The notes under the pieces: generated by a model
Seen by the model: only the letters and a program-made list of their open reading frames with translations
The model's database searches: none
Told to the model about the DNA's origin: nothing
Shown here: in pieces, positions 51,680-60,308 of the stretch
How the letters are laid out: every line of letters begins with the position of its first letter
Position numbering within the stretch: position 1 is the stretch's first letter
Assembly: GCA_051294375.1 (NCBI GenBank)
Contig: CM119265.1
Location: 220,294 to 284,293, forward strand
Direction of reading: 5' to 3'
Length of the DNA stretch: 64,000 bases
Source: Paraspadella gotoi
Taxonomy: Eukaryota; Chaetognatha
Program-made: the position numbers and the translations under genes

Positions 51680-53715
51680 CTAGACCGCGTATCGCATAAC
51701 CTACACCCTTGTTTGGCAAAGGTATGCAGAGGACCTGACTGACTTGTAGTGAAAAGAAGAAAAACCCCCCCCAGAATCGCCACAAATTTCGTACTTGAAC
51801 ATTCATTAACAAAATGTGGTTCTATAGATGAATTATTAAAATCGATGAATAAGTTCATTAGCAGGGAAAAGCAACTTTGTAGTTTACTTGAATATGATTT
51901 GTTTTTTTATTTGAATTGATTTAGTGATGAAGATAAAACATATTTTTATTGAGATAAGATTTTCCTCTGACTTTATTAATGTAATTTCATTTACATTAGT
52001 TAGAGTGAGTATAAAAACGTACGATAATAATTAAAGTTCATTTATTAACATCGAGAGGGTAAAACCGATCTGAATGATCTTCAGTACATGATCAATAAAG
52101 TAAACGATCAATAAACAAAATGAAATACAGATCCAAATCTCTTGGTGATGCGTTCAGTCTTGGAGAGAGAAACAAAAGTCATAAGATCTGATAACTATCT
52201 ATATCTGGGATTTCGTAGCTTCGATTTTCAGGTGTTGAAGTTGGCGGCCTAAGATCGGTGAATTCGACCGGCGTCCCAACGCTTGAGCCCGGGTTCCGAC
52301 TCCCCTGGGAGCCGGTATGAGTTATTGTCCAAATCGATTTAACTCGCTCAAGAGGTACAACGCCCCCCTGTTGAAATTATCGCTTAAATATATTAAAAAT
52401 AAAAATCTGTTTTGTCGTCAATTGAGTGAGTGAAATGTGTGTTTGATAATAATATACAATAATATTATACTCTTGTACCATGGTATTAAATAATAAAATT
52501 GACTTGACCGACTCCAAAATGAAATACAAATATTGCCTTGAAATATAACGAGAAAATAAAATTTGCAAAATATCAAATAAAAATGATTAAAATAGTGTTT
52601 CAAAAATATTTAGCAATTTATATATACATCATTCCTGAATACATAAAGGCCTTTTAGTCGGCCAGTCCGGAGCCCGGCGTTGATGACTGGGACCAAGATG
52701 GAGGAAGCTGCTATGGCTGTCGACTATATGGAATTCGGGCGTTTTTGTCTTTTTTGTTGTTTGTCATTTCGTCTTTTTGTCGCTTTAAAGCATCTCTTTT
52801 AGTACTACTGAGTACATTGGACGATTGTTGGTTGTTTTGTTGTTGTTTATTGTCTCCTCCGTCTTTGTTTTCCTCCCGACGTTTGCTCGAATTTTGTTTA
52901 TTCGAGAAATTTTCGATAAGTTGGCTTCGAGAATCTCCACGTTGGCTCGAATTTGTTGTTGTTGTTGTTCTTAAAATCCGCTTTCTTTTCCTTTTGAGAT
53001 TGGAGAATGTCGAACGGAGAAACGTCGGGAGAACATGAAGTTTCCGAGCAAAAAGAACGAAAGAGTGGTGAGGAGGGGGTTGGGGGAAGGTGGGGGTTGA
53101 TTTTGGGGGGTAAGAGGAGGAGGAGGAAGGAGGAGGAGGAAGAGGAAGGAGGAGGATGAGGAGGAGGAGGCGAGGCTTGCTCGTTTGCGCCGTTGAAAAC
53201 GGCGTTGTTCTTGTTGTTGACGGCTGGAATTTCGGTTCTTTGGACCTGGCTGGCGTCCTGGGCGGGCGTTGTGGGCTGTCTAACGGCCTCGTTATCCTCC
53301 AGTATGTCGTCGCTAAATCATGCCGGTTTGATTCGTGCGATATTTACTACTTCTGCCGTCCGGAAACTTGGGTTTATCGATTGTCATGGTTCAATCCATT
53401 TCTGCCTAATACGCGATAAGGGCCGTCGTAAGGCGGACAGAAGGCGGGTTCAACACCTGCGCGTCGAAATGGAAGACGTGTTGAGCCGTCTCGAGGTTGC
53501 GGGAAGGTGCACGGAAGGTTGGGCGATGAGCTGACGTTTGCAGTGGGCGAGGCGAGCGACTTCTACACGCAGGCTGGCTAATTGTTTTTTTGGCAGCTGG
53601 CGCTGTAAGATTGGCGTTGTCCTCGCTGATTTTCTCCGAGGATGCTCCCAGGGGATAGAGAGTCCTTCCCCGAAGACGCAAAGGTCGGCGGCTGAGGCGC
53701 CGATGTTCTTCTTTA
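51680..53715 (-). mobile_element. Second, identical copy of element B' 3' part
   Basis: Every feature of 24391-26426 recurs at an offset of 27289: 3' LTR (52359-51680), tRNA-like block (52242-52317, plus), polypurine tract, FSKPT tail (about 52886-52944) and integrase end. The two translate identically throughout. Both stop at a 25-N gap. This looks like one sequence placed twice. Confidence 0.85.
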
Positions 53716-53740
53716 NNNNNNNNNNNNNNNNNNNNNNNNN
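53716..53740. other. 25-N scaffold gap
   Basis: It joins B' integrase (minus strand) to element E RT (plus strand); compare 26427-26451. Confidence 0.9.
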
Positions 53741-56700
53741 AGGAGTACCATCAAATCCCAGTAAAATGCCAGCGAACGGACGTTAAAAAAACGGCCGATC
53801 ATAAACGCCGTTTCGGCTTGATGTCTTTCCACGCTGCCGTTTGGCCTGAAAAAATGCTGAACAAGACTTCCAGACGAATGATGGAATGAAAATCCTAGAG
53901 GGAATATTTCCTCACCTACCTTTGTGTATTTGGAAACGATATCCATCGTTGCATCATCAATCGCCGAAGAGCAACTTGACAAGACTTGGAGCGTGTCTTC
54001 AAAAGCATCCTGAAGACCGAAAGGTGGTCTTAAGTCGTCCAATACAAAAGAAATGCTTTGTAGGAAAAGACTCGCGTAGAATATCCCGGATTTCTAGTAG
54101 ATCGACAATGGCGTTCGAACCTCTCCCAGAACGAGTGCAAACTCTCAAAGAGACACAACGAGACCAACAACCATCAAAGGAACTCCAAAAGGCCTTGGAA
54201 TGTTAATTACTAAACAGCAGGTTTATCTCACCGAAAGCACATCGTTGTTCTGCCCTTTATGAGGCTCTAAAGCGGCAAACCCAAGACCTTGAAGTGGACT
54301 GAAGAATGTGAAAACGCCTTCAACGCATCAAGAAGTCTGATCTCAGCAGCGTGGCCTGTCACCACCCACGTACGGGGGCGCAATTAATGGCATGAACGAA
54401 CGGACGCGTCAGATCAGAGCGAGCCGTCGCGCCGTCTTGGAACAGCGAGGACCTAAAGGGTTGGAGACCCTTAGCGTTTTTTTCCGCGAAACTGGCTAAA
54501 ACCCAGAAAACTCTGAGCCGCCTTTGATCGCGAGTTATTTCGAGCGTTCAGTGCGGTAAGACATTTCGTCATTGGGGTGGAAATGGCAGGGCCTTCACCC
54601 TATATACCGATCACCAGAGTTTAGTATCTGCCATCAGGAAAAAGACAGAACCGCAGACGATGCGACAATCGTAACAGTTGTCCAACAATCGCTGAGTTTT
54701 ACCAACGGATGTGCGATACTTAAAAGGGAAGGCAAAACGTCGTGGCGGACAGCCCTGTCACGCCAAACGCCACCCGCCGATCGATTCGACAAAGAAAAAC
54801 GGCCGTCGAAAACGAGAAAAATCCGAAAGAAAACTCCCGGCCATAAAATCAAAATCGCCAAAAGCAGCTACCGGAGATTTTAAACTCCGAATCGCGAAGG
54901 GAAAAAACGAAGAAACGGCGATAGAAACCCTCGAACAATAATTCCGAACTATCATTTTCAGGCCAAAAGACAGCTACCAATGACCCTCTATATCCTTGAC
55001 GAAGAGAGCGACGAAACTTGTAAAAAAGTACTTACGCCTCGATTTCCGGCCAAAAAGACAGCTACCGAAACAAATCGACGTCAAGCGGAAATTAGCCGAA
55101 TAAGCTCGAAAAGCGAAGAAAAAAGAGAAAAAACTAGTCAAAATCGGAATCGACTAGAAGACATCAACGCCGTCATCTGCCTCCCTCACTTCTTTTGAAG
55201 AGTAGACTTTGAGCAATGGCCCGGGAGCAGATACTAGATCAGAAGTTCCACAGCAATCAAACGAGGGAAGCGAGAAAGCGGCTCAGCTTTAGAAAAATCA
55301 AAAACGGGAATCATGATCTACTCCGTTGACGTTCTAACGGCCGCGGCACCCCCTTTCGTACTAAATCAGGCGTCCGGAAAAATATTCGACGTAATTCACG
55401 GACTCGCCAATCTGGAGTGGGACGCTACGCGCAAGGCCGTACGCAGCGAAATTCGTTTGGACGGGATGAGACAAGACGTGTCCCGCTGGGCAGAGACTGC
55501 GTCGCTTGCGCACGGGCAGAAAAGTGACAAAAAACAACAAATCCCTGAGAATCGGCGAATTCCGAAGTTCCAGCACGGCGTTTCAAACACCTCAATATCG
55601 ATTTGGTCAAAGATGCCCAAATCCAGGCTTCAACAACATTACTACGATATGGATAGATTTTCGAGATGGCCGGCCGCCATCCCGATTAAAGATACTTTAA
55701 ACTCCGACAATCCTCGACGCACATCAGCCTTAACTGATTAGTGTTATTTGGCACACCTTCAATCATCACTACGGACAAAGAAGCCAGTTCACCTCCGCGT
55801 TATGGCGTCAGCTGACGAGGCGTGGGAATTAAAAAGCCAAACGACAAACTGCATATCACACCACAGGCAAATCGGGCTTGTCGAAAGATTTCATAGAAGG
55901 CTCAAAGAATCTTTAATCGGCTTAGCCAACGAAGGAGAAAGACAATGGTACTGGAAACTGCCTCTAACACTGCTCTGCCATTCGAACACGTTAAAGAGGA
56001 TAGGAGCATCGGCAGCGGACTAGTTTTCGGCGAAGGCATTGGCGTCCCTGGAAGCATGCTTGCGACACTAAAACGACGACGCCTCGCTAAATCGACAAAC
56101 GAAACCAACAATTATGCGAACCTTCGTTTAGAAGTACGCTCGACTTGCAGCCGAACAGTAACCTCGCTCCATCGTAAGCCAGCGGTACATATCCCAGCGC
56201 CTTAGACTCACCAAAATATGTATTTGTCAAAACGGCGCCGGCGTTCAACCTCCACTTATACTCCTTACGAAGGACATAACAGAGTAAATACATCGTAATG
56301 GACTCAATATGACTATAGAGATACCTAGCAAGGGACGAGAACGATTAACATCGCCCGCGTCAAAACCGGCATGGATAAGCGATGAAGACATCGACGTCGA
56401 AAAACTCCAGAAGCCCAGCACGCCAGAGCGATTACCAGGTCGAAGACCCGGTAATAAGAACTCGTCAACCCCCGCTCAAACAACGAGAAAACTCGCTCGA
56501 CAAATCAACGCGCGGCGTCGCCTCTCCTCCTCGCTTCTCCTCCTCCTCCTCCTCCTCCTCCTTCCTCCTCTCCGTCCCCAACCCACCCAACCTTCCTCAA
56601 CCTTTCCGCAGACTCCGCCTATATCACCTCAACGCTTTTTGTCATCTCCTTCAATTCTCTCCCGCTCCACGTGAAGCATCTCCGCGCAAAAGCGACGAAG

Positions 56701-56800
56701 AGGGGAAAAATCCAACACAACAACCTTCGAAAAGAGATAAAATGCCAACGGCCGTTTTTTCGAAGCCAACCGCCTGAAAAACTTCCTCCAATCGACCAAT
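53741..56800 (+). pseudogene. pol: Pol of element E, many frameshifts and stops
   Basis: Recognisable pieces: YHQIPV at the start, DVKKTA, the PLPERVQTLKETQRDQ region near 54120, RNase H around 54380-54640, integrase zinc-finger and VDRFSRWPAAIPIKDTL near 55650, VERFHRRLKESL near 55880, VFGEGIGVPGSML near 56030, IEIPSKGRE near 56320, a Pro-encoding CTC-rich run at 56530-56570, and a tail FSKPT near 56755. It is closest to A. Unlike other noisy copies it also has insertions and substitutions, so true decay is likely. Confidence 0.75.
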
Positions 56801-56931
56801 AATTCGCCCTAGCATATGCAGTCCGTACTCAGAGAGATGTTACAACGCCAACAAATCGAAAACATAGACAACAACGACAAAAAACAAAAACAATAAAAAA
56901 ATCCCATGATTGGCCCTAAGTCAACAGCCGG

Positions 56932-56990
56932 AGTCTGGGTCTTTTCGCAATGCTTCCTCCACGCAATCCGGCGGCGACTCCCGACAGTTG
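56932..56990 (+). other. 3' UTR stem-loop of E
   Basis: CAACAGCCGGAGTC (from 56932) pairs with GACTCCCGACAGTTG (to 56990) with two mismatches and a bulge. It sits in the same place as the A1 and A2 stem-loops, followed by the shared TATATTTACCC words. Confidence 0.5.
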
Positions 56991-57326
56991 ACCATCATAT
57001 ATTTACCCGTATTGAAAGTATTTCAGTTATTTCAGTATTATTTTTTGGCTATTTTTGAATCGTTTTGAATATTTTTTGAGTCGTTTTCGATTCCAAATAT
57101 TTAATTTTTGTATTTTCCGAATTTTAAATTTCAAGTCAAGTCGGTCAGAGTCTATTTTTATTTTTATTACCCATTAATATAATATTGAAATCTAATTTAT
57201 CAATCAATTCTGTACACTCATTCGATGGACGACAACAAGGTATTATTTGTATATTAACCCATATAATTTCAACAGAGGGGGATGTGGCCACTCGATGGAT
57301 CTATTTCATTTAGGAATCAAATCGGC

Positions 57327-57401
57327 TGCCACCCCGGGGATCGAACCCGGATTCGAGCTCTGGAATGCCGGACTTCCAGCCCTTGAGCCAACCAGGCGGC
57401 T
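57327..57401 (-). other. Best-formed tRNA-like module, antisense to E LTR
   Basis: Minus strand. An acceptor stem forms between GCCGCC (from 57400) and GGTGGC (ending at 57328) with one G-T pair. An A-box-like TGGTTGGCTCAAGGG follows. CTGGAA/TTCCAG make a 6-bp anticodon-type stem with an 8-nt loop. The T-arm is perfect (CCGGG, TTCGATC, CCCGG) with B box GGTTCGATCCC. It could pass as a tRNA gene, but its position and sense match the modules of the other families. Confidence 0.68.
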
Positions 57402-57645
57402 TATTCATTTCCCAAACAAAATTCAAAGTAAGAACGTTTAAAACAAAATCAAATCTTTTGTTTTTCTTCAAATTAAAACTGATCCACTGAAGAAGATGTC
57501 CAGATGAATACTTAGCATTATTGTTTATGCTCTGTACACTGATTGTTTTTACTTCTTATTGGTTTGTTAAACCTGATTGGAAATCAGTTCTTGTCTTTTA
57601 ATCTCATGTTGAATACAATCATTTTATTAATACTTTTTACCTCGA

Positions 57646-57694
57646 CTTTCTTTTATCGACTATGTTAATGTATAAAATACATTATAAAAGAAAG
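57646..57694. other. LTR hairpin of E
   Basis: CTTTCTTTTAT (57646-57656) pairs perfectly with ATAAAAGAAAG (57684-57694). Inside it is a second stem, TAATGTA/TACATTA, the one shared with the A, B and B' LTRs. Confidence 0.6.
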
Positions 57695-57961
57695 TGACAA
57701 GTAAAACTCAAACAATAAATAATTTTAATTCTCAATTAAATAAAAGTCTAACAAAACAACTTGTAAACTTCATCAATGTAAGATAGAACAAATACTTCAA
57801 AACAAGAAAAAATTTATTTGTGTTAATCGTCACTTTCCCTGGCCAATCATTGTTTCAACGATCAAGCTCCTTGACCAATCAAGCTTAAGTCCACGTGAAC
57901 CACTCACAAGTTGTCACGCCTCCTTCGTCACGCTGTGGTCGCCTCTGGAGGCTTGCCCACA

Positions 57962-58054
57962 ACCCTAACCCTTAACCTAACCCTAACACCTAACCCTAAC
58001 CCTAACCCTAACCCTAACCCTAACCCTAACCCTAACCCTAACCCTACATAACCC

Positions 58055-58092
<38 letters not shown>

Positions 58093-58128
58093 CTAACCCT
58101 AACCCTAACCCTAACCCTAACCCTAACC

Positions 58129-58165
<37 letters not shown>

Positions 58166-58236
58166 TAACCTAACCCCTACCCTAACCCTAACCCTAACCC
58201 TAACCCTAACCCTAACCCTAACCCTAACCCTAACCC
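57962..58236 (-). repeat. Telomeric array between E and C8
   Basis: CCCTAA units on the plus strand, comparatively regular, with no gene. It follows the E 3' LTR end and precedes the C8 5' LTR start. Confidence 0.96.
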
Positions 58237-58371
58237 TGTGGATTCGAACTCGATATTAATTAGCCACAGTTGATCCATGCTATTCGATAGCCATATCAGA
58301 TCGATACAAATCTTATTTTAGAACTTATATTTATATTCGAATTGATTTTATAATATTTTTTATATAATAAT

Positions 58372-58446
58372 AAAAAGAGGCGATGAGCTGGCTTCGAACT
58401 CAGGACTTCTGATCCACTATCGGCGGCTCAGCCAGCATCGCCACTT
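58372..58446 (-). other. tRNA-like module with T5 terminator, antisense to C8 LTR
   Basis: On the minus strand GTGGCGATG pairs with CATCGCCTC in 8 of 9 positions. GGCTGAGCCGCC forms the A-box/D-arm area. The B-box-like GAGTTCGAAGCC is followed by the closing stem and TTTTT (58376-58372). Confidence 0.6.
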
Positions 58447-58722
58447 GGTCTGATAGTAACAAAACGTTTAAACAATCTTATATAATAACTCGTTACAACT
58501 CGTTATAATATTAGATTGCTCTTTTATCGATTGAAAACAAATGAACATTTTATCTTCTAGAAATCATCTGTTTTTACTTTGTTGTTTCCAAAACAGATTT
58601 GAAAACGATTTCAATCAGTTTTAACAAAAATTATTCAACTCGAAAACATCTCGTTAATAATTATCGTTAATTGTCTTATTAATTCATTGTTAATTAATTA
58701 ATTACTTTTGCACTGTTATTCA

Positions 58723-58764
58723 CATATAGATATTACATACTGATTAGTATGGAATATCTATATG
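58723..58764. other. AT-rich hairpin of type C LTR (C8)
   Basis: CATATAGATATT (58723-58734) and AATATCTATATG (58753-58764) pair perfectly over 12 bp, then after one mismatch CATAC/GTATG adds 5 bp around a 6-nt loop. Confidence 0.65.
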
Positions 58765-59121
58765 CTTTGATTATTTTATTAAGGTTTCATTTTAACTAAG
58801 AACCAAGCAAGTTGGTTCAGTCGTTTTTAGCCTGACGCCTGATAAACTAATTCCGCCACGAGCGTCAGCGTCAGCGCCACTTCCGGTTTGGGATACGAAG
58901 CTATAAACTATATCGAATCCTACCTACGTTCATCCTGAGTCACGCCAACGCCTTCGTCAAGATCTAGCGACGCCAAAATCGACGTCAGGAGCGACGCCAA
59001 TTCGAAGGCCACGCCCACTTTCGTTCTATCGACTTAACGAGCGCGTCAATCGACTCAGCCGTCAGGTGGCGTCATCACCAGTCATCACCACGTCAAAGTG
59101 AGTTCTCTACGCCATCTACAT

Positions 59122-59140
59122 TGGTGATCCGCGACGTCGG
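59122..59140 (+). other. Primer binding site of C8
   Basis: TGGTGATCCGCGACGTCGG, one base after the LTR end. The leader to gag is only about 50 bases. Confidence 0.7.
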
Positions 59141-59172
59141 ACATCCTCCAACCTTCTGATTCAACCTTATCG

Positions 59173-60294
59173 ATGAGTGACTCTCGCGAGACTCGACAAA
59201 GCGCCCGGCAACGTCAACAGGCGACACTCAACGTCCCCGTCATTTCCGGCCGCGGAAGAGGCTCGCGTGAAAACTCTCCCAATAGTATTGTCGGCTCTCT
59301 CGCCGCTCCAGCATTCGAATATCCGCCAGCAACAGATTTAGAAGTTTTTGCCGACGCGGAAGACGACGAAATGGCCGCCGCCGCCCTAGGTGAAACTGAG
59401 GCCCTTCGAACGGCTCTCGCGACTGCTCTTGCCGCTTTAGAAAAGAAAAGGAAGCCTGATCTGCCTGCCTTCGACTCAAAAAACATCGACGTATGGCTCC
59501 GCCGAGTCGAAGCAGCTTATATTCGATCAAACGTCAGGGATGCAAAAGAAAAATTTGCACATTTAGAGTCCAAGATTGACGTCAACTTGAACCCGCGTAT
59601 CAACGCCTATCTCTATGGCGAGCAGTCAGAGAGGCGCTGGAACGAATTCGTCCAATACTTACAGAAGGAGTATGGTACTACTCCACGCCAGCAGGCAGCG
59701 ACTCTCCTCGACGGATTTGGGCGAGACGGCCTCCGCCCGTCTCAGCACCTCGCGCGTCTGGAAGAAAAAATAAAGGCGGTCACTATCGACGACCTCAAAA
59801 AGGAAACCATCGTCAGAGGACTGCCCCTGGAGATCCAGCGCGCCCTCGAGGGAAAGATCGACACGCTCACCGCTTCTCAAGTAGCCGACGAGGCAGACAA
59901 GTATTTCGATCAGGAGGGACGGCCCAAATTAGCCGCCCCGTCCTCAACCATCAACGCAGCACTGCTCGAGCAGCTCGTCGACGGCGACGACACAGATAGC
60001 GGCGGCGAGGCCGACGTTAACGCAGTGGGAGGCCCACGCCGCGACCGCAGCCGCCCGTCGACCGGTAATTGGAGAGCAGCAGCATCGAAGACCTCGTCGA
60101 GCAGCTCACGACCGCCAAACGGCTCGTCAAGCAGTTCCCGCCCGCCCAACCAAAAGTTGAAGCAAATTTGTCGCTACCATCTCAAATTTGGCGACGCGGC
60201 CTTCAAGTGTGAACGTGGCTGCGCCCGCAGGAGCGACTTTATGGAAAGGCAAAACTCTAAGCCGGGAAACGGAGTAGCGGGGCCGCGGAGGTGA
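59173..60294 (+). CDS. gag: Gag polyprotein of element C8
   Basis: 373 aa, uninterrupted. N-terminus MSDSRETRQSARQRQQ, Ser/Gly/Pro-rich and probably disordered to about residue 75. The capsid-like region has LPAFDSKNIDVWLRRVEAAY, FAHLESKIDVNLNPRINAYLYG, RWNEFVQYLQKEYG and EEKIKAVTIDDLKKETIVRGLP. A Ser-rich stretch leads to the zinc motif CRYHLKFGDAAFKCERGC (C-x2-H-x9-C-x3-C). The start follows a short leader and matches C6. The stop overlaps pol in the -1 register. Confidence 0.93.
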   Translation: MSDSRETRQSARQRQQATLNVPVISGRGRGSRENSPNSIVGSLAAPAFEYPPATDLEVFADAEDDEMAAAALGETEALRTALATALAALEKKRKPDLPAFDSKNIDVWLRRVEAAYIRSNVRDAKEKFAHLESKIDVNLNPRINAYLYGEQSERRWNEFVQYLQKEYGTTPRQQAATLLDGFGRDGLRPSQHLARLEEKIKAVTIDDLKKETIVRGLPLEIQRALEGKIDTLTASQVADEADKYFDQEGRPKLAAPSSTINAALLEQLVDGDDTDSGGEADVNAVGGPRRDRSRPSTGNWRAAASKTSSSSSRPPNGSSSSSRPPNQKLKQICRYHLKFGDAAFKCERGCARRSDFMERQNSKPGNGVAGPRR

Positions 60295-60308
60295 ACGCCG
60301 TGCCCCGC
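60264..60308 (+). promoter_or_regulatory. -1 ribosomal frameshift site of C8
   Basis: G GGA AAC (60264-60270) is in the gag frame, with a 6-nt spacer (60271-60276). The stem GCGGGGC (60277-60283) pairs perfectly with GCCCCGC (60302-60308), and CGG/CCG pairs inside. The pol frame is closed by TAA at 60258, so the slip must fall in this 36-base overlap. Confidence 0.87.

Larger units (their letters stand above)
53741..57961 (+). mobile_element. Element E: decayed A-like Ty3/gypsy with intact 3' LTR
   Basis: It starts in RT after the gap and runs through corrupted RNase H and integrase to the 3' UTR hairpin, polypurine tract (CAGAGGGGGA) and 3' LTR (57283-57961). CCCTAA repeat follows on the sense strand, which is the opposite polarity to A, B and D. 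The LTR is clean while pol is heavily damaged. Confidence 0.85.
57283..57961 (+). repeat. 3' LTR of element E (679 bp)
   Basis: It starts TGTGGCCACTCG after the polypurine tract and ends TTGCCCACA against ACCCTAACCC. It contains the tRNA-like block (57327-57401) and a strong hairpin (57646-57694). No gene. Confidence 0.87.
58237..59120 (+). repeat. 5' LTR of element C8 (884 bp)
   Basis: It starts TGTGGATTCGAAC right after CCCTAACCC and ends GCCATCTACA. The tRNA-like block (58372-58446), AT-rich hairpin (58723-58764) and a 3' part rich in CGTCAGCG-like words match C5. No gene. Confidence 0.9.
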
